Assembly: GCA_951230915.1 (NCBI GenBank)
Contig: OX579636.1
Span: 46,255,912-46,319,911 of the forward strand
Direction of reading: 5' to 3'
DNA: 64,000 bases
Origin: Antitrichia curtipendula
Taxonomy: Eukaryota; Streptophyta; Bryopsida; Hypnales; Leucodontaceae
Shown here: positions 12,820 to 24,059 of the stretch, in pieces
Layout of the letters: each line of letters starts with the position of its first letter
Numbering within the stretch: the first letter of the stretch is position 1
Made by a program: the position numbers and the translations under genes
The notes under the pieces: model-generated
What the model saw: the letters and a program-made list of their open reading frames with translations, nothing else
What the model was told of the DNA's origin: nothing
Database searches by the model: none

Positions 12820-13404
12820 TTCCTGTAGTGTCTTCGACCGAAGTCAATGCAGCATGGCAATGATGGAGGGCGTTACTTCAGTCGATGCAGAAGTCCGTCT
12901 GCATTGTACAATTTTGAGGACAGTATCCGCGTTTCTTTATTCCCTTTTTTTCCCTCTGTAACGTAGGACCTCTTGTAATCATCCTTATACAGGTTCTATA
13001 CCTTATAGGCATGCGCTCGAAAACGGTAGCTAGAATCACATGGAAAGAAGTGAAACAAAATCATGTGAAAGTTTTGCTTTACATAAATAAAAAAATTTAC
13101 ATAATATGCTTAGCTGTTGTCCTTTTGAATTTAAACCTTGGAAAAAAAATGATATGTCCTTCAAGCATCGCAAACAAATGTGACATCGGAATGCACAGTC
13201 GTTATGCTTTGCTGAAGCTTGTCCAGTTGGGCTGCCTAGCATTCCACCGCGTTCGTTTTCATGTGTAGGTGTGGACGTTCGGCTACATCGACACCAGCAT
13301 CAGCAAACATGCACTTCAAGTCTGTAGTCTTCAATACACTACGTAACAAGTGACTGCCCAATGTCGAAGTCACAAAAAAAAAAATTGCAGCTACATGGCC
13401 TTCA

Positions 13405-13767
13405 CTACAGCGATGCGGCAGCTTGCGACGTCCGTCCAATGTATCTGTATTGTGGTACGCTGTTATGTGAACCAACACACAGAAAGACAGAACTACGTGA
13501 ATGCGGCTTCACTTTGGCAAATGTAGACACTCCGAGTAGTGGACTAGTTCCTCCGATGTGACAATAGAAATGGCCATGTCTTGTACACACCAATCCACCT
13601 TCCTTGTCTGCACAACTAAGACGATGAAAACATTGACTTTTAACAGCACAGCCAAAACAAATTGTCGGATGGACAGCACCTCCATAATGACTCGAGAAAC
13701 ATCTGTTAAACTCTAGCAAATTGTTACTGAATCCCCTGTCGAGAGTGGAGGACGAATTCTGGTCCAC
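13405..13767 (-). CDS. Cys/His-rich open frame inside the Harbinger element, unknown
   Basis: A 120-residue frame lying between the convergent Myb-like and transposase genes. Its middle part has closely spaced cysteines and histidines (CFGCAV, QCFHRLSC, VCTRHGHFYC), which could form a zinc-binding fold. I do not recognise a family. It may be a third transposon gene, a captured host exon or a fragment; a start codon and neighbouring exons are not established. Confidence 0.3.
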   Translation of the reverse strand: MDQNSSSTLDRGFSNNLLEFNRCFSSHYGGAVHPTICFGCAVKSQCFHRLSCADKEGGLVCTRHGHFYCHIGGTSPLLGVSTFAKVKPHSRSSVFLCVGSHNSVPQYRYIGRTSQAAASL

Positions 13768-13910
13768 TTTCTCTGCTCAAGCTAATTACACAACAGCGAA
13801 CAAATAATGCTACAGCCACATGCCTGAAACACTAAATTTCACTTTAAGCGAAGAAGCTCTGTAACATATGAAGGTATTTTTAAAAAAAAGGAAGGCTGTA
13901 CGTACCCACT

Positions 13911-15266
13911 TCAAATGGAAGCAATTCGTTGGAGAGTGAGAAAAACTCCCAAATCAAACCGCTTTTGAATTGCAGCTTCCACGTTCAACTCAACGACCTC
14001 CACTTGAGGCTCCGCTGCAGGAATTTGAACTACACAATGTCGGCGTTGCATCTCGTCTTCGTTGCGAACAACATTCATGAGGAATTTGATATCCTCCTAC
14101 GATTGGTTCAGCAGCACATTGTGCAATATTGCACAGCAAATAACGACGTCTGGTATTATAGTCACATCCAATTCACATTTGCCATGCAATTCTCTGAAAC
14201 TGAGCTTGAGAATACCGAATGCGTTCTGCACCACAATGCGGCCCCTGCTCAACCTCCGATTATAGAGACGTTTGGAAACAGAGAGGTTGTTGTCTTGCCT
14301 ATGTAGAACCATCAGCCAAGGAAGTAGAGGGGTAACCAGTATCCGCAATCAAATACAGTGCAAAGCCATTGAATGACAAGGACGTGTCCCACAGAGTCTG
14401 ATGTTGCACTCGATGGTATAAGGTGGATCTTTGCAATATCCTGGAGTCGTTCGTTGACCCAGGCATGCCGACATACAAATCCATGCAACGCTTCGAAATA
14501 CCAACCACAGCTTGACAGATGATGTTGTAACCTCCAGTCTTGAAGTAGAAGTAGTCCCTCGCGCCAAGACGTGGTTTGCTGATAGCTATGTGCATTGCGT
14601 CCATTGCACCGCAAACACCTGGCAATCCACAAAGCTTCTGGAAAGTTGTTGCTGTATTAGTGACATGCTCTCCCAAGGCCAACTGATTTCATTTCTCAAA
14701 GCTATATTAATGGCATTCACCACTTCTCTCAACATAATGGAAACTGTGCTTCTGCCAACGGCAAACATTTCACTACAAATCAAAAAACTTGCACCGTGAC
14801 TCAATTTAAACAAAGTGCATGCCAAGTGCATTGGAACTGGCACTGTTGAGCGGTAGTTAGTGTCTTTTTTACGGATGGTTGGAGCTATCAAAGAAGCTAA
14901 ATTAAAAACAGAGCATTTATTGAAACGGAACATTTCTATCCAACGCCTATCATCATATTCGTGCAGTAGAAACTGTGAAAATCACGTGGTGGAACAAGAT
15001 TTCACCCAGTACCCTAAATCCTCATCCAAGTAAGTGAAGCTACTCTACAAACGGAAGTGGTTCAATGCTGCTTGGAAGAGCACATCCGTGTCCACAGAGA
15101 TACTGTCTGTGCTTTGAAAATTTGCAATCCACTCTTGTGTAGTGTCATCCTCCATCGTAGTTGACGTTGCATCCAATAGAGCCCGATTGGTGTTCAGAAG
15201 CATGACTAGCATGAGACATGCCACGGACATTAAGTCAACTAGAAATTCTTGCGAGTCCATGTGCAT
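13911..15266 (-). pseudogene. Harbinger (HARBI1-like) DDE transposase, frameshifted
   Basis: Read on the minus strand. Domain order: a possible first exon 15266-15045; then, after a probable acceptor, a HARBI1-like N-terminus with DDRRWIEMFR and VPMHLACTLFKLSHGASF (to about 14690); then GLPGVCGAMDAMHIAI with the first catalytic Asp (about 14600); then LYLIADTGYP with the second Asp (about 14340); then RIVVQNAFGILK (about 14250) and CCAILHNVLL. The frame shifts near 14683 and again near 14335, and an in-frame TAG lies at 14094-14096 before the end at 13911. The position normally held by the catalytic Glu (usually VVE-x-AFG) is Gln here, so this copy could not cut DNA even with the frame intact. 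Confidence 0.85.
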
Positions 15267-16224
15267 AGTGAAATGGATGTCTTCGTTATCTATAGTGCAG
15301 TAGGAACAAATATAAATAGCAAAATCTTTTTTTTAAATCAACAATAATGAAATTTGACTATCATGCCTCACCTGTATTTGACATACCAGAAACAATCTCG
15401 TCATTGCTCACAATACATGTGCACGGAGTTGCGGTAATGGAATTCATGGATTTCTATGTCTGCAAATTGTACCTGCGGCGAACCCTACAGGAACAGCTCC
15501 TTACAGCATTTGAGCCTCAAATTTCCAACAAAACACATTTTACAGACGGTGGAGGCAAAGAACTCAAACTTGTGTCGACGTCTCCGTCGATGTGATCCGC
15601 TTGTGCTCACTCTCTGTGTCCACTCGTCTGTAACACTACTTACACTCTTCACAACGTCGGGGTCTAGCAGCATGAAAGCATTCTCATTACACTTCAGCCA
15701 CAAGTCACAGAATTTTCTACTTTGTCTTAACTGAGGAAAGCTCTGACTGCTCTGTAAACCCTAAATAGGTGCTTCGTGAATTCCCTTTCACCACTTCAAT
15801 GCAGTACCAAATTCCCAAATTAAATGACGCCAATGTCAAAGCGGGCAACCAATTCTCCACAAGTGATAACAAAATTGTCAGCTGCATAGTTCCGCTCTAA
15901 CTAACGATGTGCACATGCAAAAGATCGCACAGTAAAGTGTCTCTGGAAAAATAGTAACTGGTGTGGAAAGTGCAAAAAACAAGCTACTACTAAACGCAAT
16001 TTCAAGGTTTGCTAGTCTTACAAAGTCTATCTATGTGAATTGAACGGTATTTCGTGGCCGACGTATTACTTTCCTCTAACGCGCGTTCGACCGACCCTTC
16101 ACGGACGCAAACTACCGCAGTAGTCAGTGTGCTTTGACTGCTGCAGACCTCTAGCACCGCTCATTCGTAACAACAGATGCGAAGGTACCCTAATTCTTTG
16201 AGTTGTATTTTTCATATGAGATTT

Positions 16225-16800
16225 GTGTTTGATTAATTTTTAGTGTGAACTGCATGAAGGTAGGATGCTCTAAAAGCAACCATCTTCTTCAAACTGCTTC
16301 TATAATTAGCTATCAAATGGATATGAAGTGGTTTTTAAATGGACCTCTTTAACCATTGAGTGAGTCGAGGAAAATCTGTAATTTATTGTAGGAGCCAATC
16401 ATTTGCCTTTATTTCTTCACATCTCTTTGCAAGTTGAAGGTGAATATATATTTTGAAAGATTTATTGTCATAAATAGGTGCCTATGACACAAATCTCTGA
16501 AAATTCATAAGTAAATCAATAATGTATGGAAAAATACAATATTAGTTGTTTTACATTGTGCATCTATTTTTCTTTCTTTGAAAAATGAGCTAAAAATCTT
16601 TCCACCCATGAAAAAACATAGAAAAAGGAGGATCAACCTTTAAATGGTTGCTTTTAGAGTAGACTACCTTATGTGTTCATCCATAGCAACTTTAGTATTG
16701 TCTAACTAATTTAAATTATGAACCTCTAGTCGTGTCACAATGTCCACTTTTTATTTGTTCTAAACCCTAATGGTTTGAGTTGTACTTTACATATGAGATT
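16225..16800 (+). repeat. Second copy of the repeat unit, with unoccupied Harbinger site
   Basis: Collinear with 10190-10326 joined to 16194 onward, but here the CCCTAA target (about 16767) is uninterrupted, so it serves as the pre-insertion form. In turn this copy carries a 414-bp MITE (16257-16670) absent from the first copy. Confidence 0.85.
16257..16670. mobile_element. MITE family 1, copy 1
   Basis: 414 bp. The left end AAGGTAGGATGCTCTAAAAG and the right end (in reverse AAGGTAGTCTACTCTAAAAG) form inverted repeats. ATG flanks both sides (16254-16256 and 16671-16673), and the paralogous unit at 10190-10326 lacks the insert. Non-coding. Confidence 0.85.
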
Positions 16801-17549
16801 CTCATATGAAATTGGTGCCATTTGAATGAGGGAAAATGAAAATCCTAGATGTAGAATTAGTTGGGAGTTGCAAATAAGTGTCAAACTTGCAATGTACTTA
16901 TAATGTAGATGTAGTCAATATTTTCATCTTATGATTGAGAGCTTGGAATTCATTCTTTTAGTCCTACTATAATGATTTTGTTTATATGATTGTACAAAAT
17001 TTGTTGCATACATGTTACATTCAAATGCATTTTTTGGACTTCATTCAAATTAATTACAATTTTTCTCAATTTAATTGAGATATAAGACCAACATACAATT
17101 TTTGTCATCAAACAAATTTGATCAATTTTAGATAACTACATGAAGCACATGTAAGCAAAAACTTAACCATAAAAGAACAAGAGCTATCACCAAAGTACTT
17201 TGCCAAAATTGATTTGATTACTGAACTAAGAGGTGTATTCTTCATTTCTCAACATTTGTCCAAGGTTAACTTTGTCAAGCTAAAATTCCATATCATTTTA
17301 AAGCAATAGACAAAGGTTGCCAACAAAAATTATTTATTAAAATATAAAATAAATTACTAATAAAGAAGTCAATTTACAATTTGTGAGAGGTGCTTTTTCA
17401 TGGTATTTATTTTGAGATGCCAAGTATCTTCTACTATTTAGTTATTTAGTAAAAATTTAGTGAAACAAAGAATGTACCTACTACTACAATAATCCAAGCA
17501 ATTTAGTGACTACCTTGGTCATGGGGCCACATCCTTAAAGGGTTAAAGG

Positions 17550-17658
17550 TTCCCACTTGGTGTTAGAAGTGTTGTTTGGAATGTGAATATGATCCAAAAG
17601 TAGATGTAAATTCATTCCTAAGACCCTCAGTAACAACACCTTTAACACCAAGTGCAAA
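17550..17658. repeat. Foldback sequence
   Basis: TTCCCACTTGGTGTTAGAAG at 17550 pairs, with its continuation GTGTTGTT, against AACAACACCTTTAACACCAAGTG at 17632-17654, giving arms of about 27 bp around a 55-bp loop with few mismatches. Probably a MITE remnant. Confidence 0.6.
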
Positions 17659-17710
17659 CATACCTTAAGAAATACAAAATATTCTATCTCTAGCTTTTTT
17701 TTTAAACCCA

Positions 17711-17725
17711 AACCCTAAACCCTAA
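17711..17725. repeat. Short telomere-type repeat
   Basis: Two tandem CCCTAAA units, the plant telomere repeat. Too short to be a former telomere by itself. Confidence 0.7.
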
Positions 17726-18306
17726 GAACCTCATGCCTTGCTGAATAATGATGCCACTTTGGTGACACTTCAAAGATGGGTTCCTAAGGAAAGAACCTTG
17801 TTACAGAAAAAAAAAAAAGCACAGAAGATTGTTTACTACTGTTGTAGTTCAATTAAAATACTTAACACTCATAGATCAATTTCATCCTGATGACAAAAAA
17901 GGACACTAAGTATTAACTCTCACAGATGCATAATTCCAAATAAGCAAGCTTGGATACTAAAAATTGTAGAATTTATTAAATAGACACAATCCAATAGATT
18001 TATGTTGTCCAGCACAGCACGCACACTGGACAAGTATAAATTTGATTTCACGTTTCCCACAAATTGTCCAGTCTACTACCCCATGCAACACTTTGTTTTC
18101 CTTGCAATGTTCGATATTTCACACTCTGCAAGGCAAAAAAGAAGGATCACAGGAGTGAGTTAAGGGCCTTGCTTGAGAACAAGAATTATTAACATTTTTT
18201 TGATAGTGTGTAACATGCTCAGCTTCCAAACAACAGTTGAGTCATTTACTTGACTTCGAGATTCAGCAGAGGGTAAGAGAGTTTACGTGCCACCTCCATT
18301 ACTGGA

Positions 18307-18327
18307 CCCTAAACCCTAAACCCTAAA
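18307..18327. repeat. Telomere-type repeat, three units
   Basis: (CCCTAAA)3 about 80 bp downstream of the SSADH stop codon, in its probable 3' untranslated region. Could also act as a telo-box. Confidence 0.8.
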
Positions 18328-18407
18328 GTCTATGCCGAAAAATTGTACCTCTCAGATCTGCAATTGGAGTGACTTTCTGAAACATTAAATCCACACATAA
18401 CCTGAGT

Positions 18408-21400
18408 TCAGCACATGAAAGGTTGCTTGATGTTGCCAAGGCACAAGTACTTCAGCTGCAGATCAAAGACCAAAGACGAAGAACTCAGTCAGAATAATGG
18501 ATAAGGAACTTGTAAACAGCATTAAAAAAATCTAACACCAAGACTATAAATTATCTTAGTTTCGTGGAATGAACTCCGAAAATTTTCTTCTGTGGTTCTA
18601 TACAAAGCTTCTCTGAATTGCCAGCCTGCCTCTCTCCCCGCCATTGGGTTGAATCTTTCCAAGACAAAAAATAGGTTTCAATCTGAAGTCTGCACATGCC
18701 TATGCAGGATACGTTCCAGAATCATGTGATCTCAGGGGAACTGGTTTTCAAAATGGAAGCAACCCAATATACCTCGAGGTACTCGTCAATGCCGTAGTTG
18801 GAACCCTCACGACCTAATCCAGATTGCTTCGTTCCCCCAAAAGGTGCCACCTGTAGAAATCATTCAAAGGAGGAAAAAATTTCATGACATCTAATGATCA
18901 ATTCTGAGTTCACCAGTTGACATGAAATGCTGAGGTATTTGACAATGGCAGCAAGAAAGATGTACCTCACTCGAGATCAAGGTCTCATTCAGACCAACCA
19001 TGCCATAATCCAAAGCCTCAGCAACACGCCATCCATGCTCTATGTTTTCTGTGTAAGCGTATGCTGCTAAACCTGCACATCACACCCAAGAGTTGAACAA
19101 GAATCCGAGCCTCTCGAATCCATCCAGTCTAAATATTGCTGTGAAAATTTGAATTGTACCGCATCCAAGAAACAATCCCTTTCTTTTAAGTACTTACCAA
19201 ATTCTGTGTCATTCGCCATCTTGATAGCCTCCTCGTCAGAGTGGAAGCGCATAAGAGGCGCTACCGGACCAAATACCTCCTCCCTGGGGAGAACAAAATG
19301 AAAATCAAATTTCACTGAGATAAGGAAGCCATCAAAAATGGGCTACAATAAACTAAACCGAGATTGAACCCTAAACCCTAAACCCAATAATTCAGTACAA
19401 TCGTTTCCCCCTTTCACAGAAACGAAGAGATGTCAACAACATAAGTTGTAGAAGTCCAGAAGCCAAAAAACATTACCCAGGTGACGAAATAACCAAGAAA
19501 CGCGTACCTAAAAATGAGCATCTCGTCATTAGCATCACTAAGAATAGTGGGTTCGTAAAATGTGCGTCCAAGACTGTGCCGCTTGCCGCCTACCAGCACC
19601 TTAGCGCCCTGCAAAATGTATGACAGGGTTTAGGGTTTAGGTTCTAATACCTGAGGATTTTCTTTGCAGATTTTCGAAGCACAGTCTACATTCAAGAGCA
19701 TCAACACTGCAACAGTTCGTATGCAAAAAAGAAACCACGATTGGTGCATCGTACCTTGGATACAGCATCTTGGACATGCTTTTCCACCTGTAGTACTTCA
19801 AGAAACCAAGTCAGCAATAAGATGGGCGACTCGGAAGGTGGTACCCTAAAACCTAGTTGTTTCAAATGCCAGTAATACATCAAAGTTGGCCTAACATATA
19901 CCAGTACTGGTTAAGTCTTCTCAAAGAAGATTTGATGGCTTGGGATTTAAAGCATGCTTAATATCTTTCGAGCTGCACAAATTTGGAATATCCGTGCTTC
20001 ACAAAGCTCTAATGTTCAATATTACACGCAGAAATTTTCAAGTAGCACACCCACCTTATCCAAGGAAGCTTCATTGATTAGTGGTCCCTGCACGAAATGA
20101 AAAACTGTTACTACTCGACATCAAATTTTCAAGTAGTACATCCAACTCAAGCGAAGCATCATGCCACCGAAATGTCGACAATCTCCATAATTAATTAGTG
20201 TTAGGTTCAAACCTGGGTTACCCCTGCCTCTAGTCCATTTCCAACTTGTAACCCTTGCACTGCCTTTGTAAAAGCTGCTGCAAACTGATCATAGATGCCT
20301 GCAATCAAACATGTGGAGAGCGTCAAACTTAACACATGGAAGTGTATCTGAGACAATCAGTTATTCGCTTCAAGAGCATTCCAGAAGCTCAACGAACTAC
20401 GAAAACATCGAAACACATACTCCTGGTAAATCCGTCACTTTAGGAAATGCGGCGATTTCATAACGTCCACTCTTACCATCCTGCACAAGAATGCGGTTGA
20501 CACAAACGCATGTCTGGCCTGTGTTTCTGTACTTGCCATGCATCTGCATCCACATTTTGCACAATATTCACACATCGAACAAGATATTCTCGTGACCACT
20601 CTAAAGTTTCTCCACACATTTTCTGAAGTAAAAAACGTCACATCGTTAAGCCCTAAGAGCCAGGAAATCAAAATCGAGAAAGAAATGAATGTTTGCAAGA
20701 AAATTAGAAAATTCACAAGAGCAAGAAATTTACCGCTCCTGTGACAGCGATCTCAATATCAGCATCATTAAAAATGATGAGAGGCGCATTCCCGCCCAGC
20801 TCTAGAGAAATCTATGTCCAAGCACAGTGGCCACTTTAAACGATTCAACTTACAAAGATCGTTGAACAACTCCAAATTCTTCCACCAAACTTGTGAATAT
20901 GAATTATGTGTCTGAATCTAACTTTAGAATTACGCTAATTCTAACCCTGTGCACTCGGTAAAAAAAATAATATGAGTAGAAATCTAGTCAATTCAGAGCA
21001 GACATGCAACCCACCTTCTTGACGGTTTTGGCAGCAGCAGCCATGAGTATTTTCCCGACTTGAGTTGAACCTGTAAAAGTAATCTTCCGCACCTGAGAGG
21101 AAATACAGTTGCGGGAACTTGTTAAAAAAAGTATTAAAATAACACAGATTACGGGAAACGAGAACAAATTCATTCAGCTCTTCAAACTTGACATGAAAAT
21201 TAGAGAAGGCTGTTACTTAGATGCACAATTCCAGGCACAGCAAAAAAATGCATATAGAGAGGCTTGTCTTATAGAGAGGATGCACAATTGCATAAGAAAA
21301 TGTGAAATTCCAAGACTTCACGATCGTGTCTACAAACCAGCCCTTGGGAAAAATGAGATACCTCATTGCTGTCCATCATTGCAGCACCAATTTCAATAGC

Positions 21401-23298
21401 ATCACCCATCACCACATTCAGTACACCCTGTCGTGATTCACATGCTCACTCAATAAGTTTTCTATAAGAAGCCTATGTTTTAGGTGACGGATTTTAAGTG
21501 ATGTCGAATGTAACAACCCATATTTTTATGTCAACAATGACATGAAAACATAGGTTGTTACATTCAATGTCACCTAAAATCCTTCAACTTAGACATCAAA
21601 AACCTCTACTTTTTTATAGTGAAGTGAACAAGTTTGAGAACTAAATAATACACATGAGTCTGGAACACTCACAGAAGGGATGCCAGCTTGAACTGCAAGT
21701 TGAGCTGCAGCCAGAGCAGTTAAAGGTGTAAGCTCTGCTGGTTTCACAACCACAGTGCAGCCTGCTGCTAGTGCTGGTGCCACCTGTAAATAACAGCCAT
21801 CGAGTTAACTCAACTCAAGCCTAGAATATAATGGATGAACTCAAAGATGATCTTAATATCTCAAAGTTGCTGAATCAGACCATGCACCCATTTACGCCAT
21901 TTGAATAACTGGGCTGGATAACTGACCTTGCGGGTTATCATTGCGAGTGGAAAGTTCCATGGTGTGATGGCACCTACAACCCCAACTGGCTGCCAACCTC
22001 ACACATATTAGAATTGCGCCACTAGTCATAGTTTCCTCGCAAAGTCACTCGTATGCTAATATGGAGCTTCTCGCTTGCTAATAGAGCTCATATTTCTTCC
22101 GCTGAGGTGCAAAAGAACGATGATTTTTCAAGGGTGAGTTTATGATTGTAAGCATCCAAAACGTTCTACTGCAAAAGTTCAACACAGTATAATAATAAAG
22201 TTGCTGCAAGCGGTAGGATAGCCTCACTTGCTTCATGACCAACATGCGTTTCGTTGGAAATGGGGAGGGAATGATGTCACCATACACCCGTTTCCCTTCT
22301 TCGGCATAGTACTCTACAAAGCCTGCACCATAGATAACCTCTCCCTTCGCCTCTGCAAGAGGTTTTCCATTCTCCAAGACCATAAGCTTTGCAAGGTCAT
22401 CCTTGTTCGCCAGAATCAGATCGAACCTGCTCGTTTAAAGCACCGTCAGTGTTCCAATTGGGCAATCAAAAACAAATCAAATGGGTATCAGATGGCTTCG
22501 TGTCTAAGATATCAAGAAACAAAGACGTGATTTGTGCAATTGAACTAGACACGACATATCCAGGACAGACCTTCAGGAGAAGGCATTAATACCATTTTCG
22601 CAAGAGGTTGCATCTGTCGAACGCAGTTCTCTTACTCCAAGCTGCAATACGTAACAGCAGAGGAGAAGTTTAGAGAAGTGCAAACATTGATAATAGCGCC
22701 AGAATGTCACCACAAACACTTGTGAATGAAGGAATCGTAAAGGCTAGAGTAATAGGAAACCCCTCTTCTTGCCCATGGACAAGAATGCAAAGATGATCTC
22801 TGATCACAAAAAGAATTCCAAGTAGTACTCACGGAGGAAAGCGGCAGAGGCGGCCGTAATTGCGTTCTGCGCATCTTTCTTGCCCATGAACGGAACCTTT
22901 GCAATCAATTCTCCAGTGGCGGGATTGTTAACCTGGAAAGAAAACGTGCTCTCAAACCCCACAAATCGGTGCACAAATGCCAATCACAAAATGCACAAGA
23001 GGCGCCAACATCGAATGCGACGAGAATGCGACGAGAATGGAATCACACCGAGAAGAACTAGTGAACGAGTTAGTGAACGAGGAATGACGATGTCATATAC
23101 TGGATGGGGAAGACGAAGCAGAAACAGGGAGAGCGGAAACAGGCATGAACTGGAGGGAAAACGTAACGAGAGCAGGCTTACGGCGAGCGTGCGACCGTCA
23201 AGGGCATCCGTCCAGTCGCCACCGATGAGACCCTGCGACTTGAGCAGACCCATATCGTTCAGCTGCACCATAGCTCCCAACTGCGCTGCCATCGCCAT
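18408..23298 (-). CDS. ALDH5F1: Succinate-semialdehyde dehydrogenase (ALDH5 family)
   Basis: Eighteen exons on the minus strand, 499 residues: 23298-23182, 22932-22833, 22641-22593, 22426-22228, 21989-21927, 21783-21673, 21427-21362, 21092-21015, 20811-20734, 20543-20477, 20298-20213, 20087-20055, 19787-19755, 19608-19508, 19283-19198, 19072-18966, 18850-18773, 18455-18408. Every junction is GT-AG and in phase. It oxidises succinic semialdehyde to succinate with NAD+, the last step of the GABA shunt, in mitochondria in characterised plants. Seen: [18 protein letters not shown], cofactor-loop FTGST (241-245), general base Glu265 in ISLELGG, catalytic Cys299 in [14 protein letters not shown], and C-terminal [14 protein letters not shown]. 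The start is the ATG at 23298; an in-frame TAA lies 45-48 bases upstream. From that ATG there is no basic amphipathic presequence, so targeting may need an upstream exon not identified. Confidence 0.96.
19369..19641. repeat. Two telomere-type repeats in adjacent SSADH introns
   Basis: (CCCTAAA)-type run at 19369-19385 in intron 14 and the opposite-strand form AGGGTTTAGGGTTTAGG at 19625-19641 in intron 13. They face opposite ways with one 101-bp exon between them. Confidence 0.75.
21479..21597. mobile_element. MITE family 2, near-perfect palindrome in SSADH intron 6
   Basis: The sequence folds on itself almost end to end: TTTAGGTGACGGATTTTAAG on the left pairs with the right arm, which in reverse reads GTTGAAGGATTTTAGGTGAC, and both continue through GAATGTAACAACC and an ATGTC/GACAT centre at about 21528-21545. 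Related half-elements occur at 26951 and 32795. Confidence 0.8.
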
Positions 23299-24059
23299 GT
23301 CGACGTCCCAAATTGGCAATCCGCACAACTTCTTAACTTAAGCAGAGAGATCGAAGCAAAGATCGCATCAAGAAGAAAATCCAAGGTGACCCAAGGAATG
23401 TTGCAACGAAATAAGCTTAAGATAGGGGAGCACCGAAGCAGAGTTAGCCACGCAGGAAGTTTGCATACGTCAATTTGGATCTGGAACCAAATTTAAGCTG
23501 AACGCAAGTGAGTACTGATCCGTCGACCACTGCTAACAAAACGGAGCCTGAAGCAATACGGCAGCATGGCGAAGTCTGATGCTTTTTGTGGGGAACTGGG
23601 GGTGGGGTCATGCTGGAAGGGTTCGATTCCTACTTCCTACCTGATGGCTGGTGTCTTTCTCGCACATGGTTTAATAATAGCGGCGTGGGGATGCTAAAAG
23701 CGTTGCCACCAGTCATTCTGAGGATTACTGTAATCAGTCGTATTTATTATTCAGAGTGAGTTCAGTTGGGCCGTTGGGGGAGTGTCTGCAACTCTGAGAC
23801 GGAGCTTCATCTTTGAACTGAAGCAGTTCGCCTGTCCCTTTCAGATTCCTCCGCCACCTCGTTCTCGTGAGTCGCCATGATTCCATTTTCGTGTAGCGTG
23901 ATGATGACGACAACGACGACGAATACTACTGGGACTACAGTGGATTAGCTTAAGTAAATTAGGATTGCCACAGCGTCAAATTGACTGTAGTTCTTGGTGC
24001 TTGGTTTCAGTTGAGTTTAGGTTTTTGGAAATTGGGATTGATCGACCGACTGGTGATTC
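23299..24059. promoter_or_regulatory. 761-bp spacer between divergent SSADH and oxygenase genes
   Basis: The two start codons point away from each other, so both promoters must lie here. I see no clear TATA box; TTTAATAATAG at about 23670 is the most AT-rich part. No open frame with recognisable content. Confidence 0.6.

Larger units (their letters stand above)
10327..16190. mobile_element. PIF/Harbinger DNA transposon, full length, inactive
   Basis: The element is 5864 bp. The ends are imperfect inverted repeats of about 40 bp: the left starts GGGTCCCTTCGCACCAGTTG at 10327, and the right read in reverse from 16190 is GGGTACCTTCGCATCTGTTG. It is flanked by TAA at 10324-10326 and 16191-16193, the 3-bp target duplication typical of this superfamily. 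A paralogous unoccupied site is readable at about 16750-16800. Inside are the two genes expected for the family, facing each other: a Myb/SANT-like protein (+, 11341-12819) and a DDE transposase (-, 13911-15266). Both are broken. Regions without a gene inside it (10327-10679, 12820-13400, 15267-16190) show only AT-rich sequence and short frames. Confidence 0.93.
16801..18407. other. Intergenic, AT-rich, no gene
   Basis: No coding signal. Contains a foldback sequence at 17550-17658, short telomere-like repeats at 17711 and 18307, and the 3' flank of the SSADH gene. Confidence 0.6.

Noticed and set aside
23615..23650. GGGTTCGATTCC, like a tRNA T-loop
   Set aside because: The stem does not pair properly, and no acceptor, D or anticodon arm can be placed upstream.
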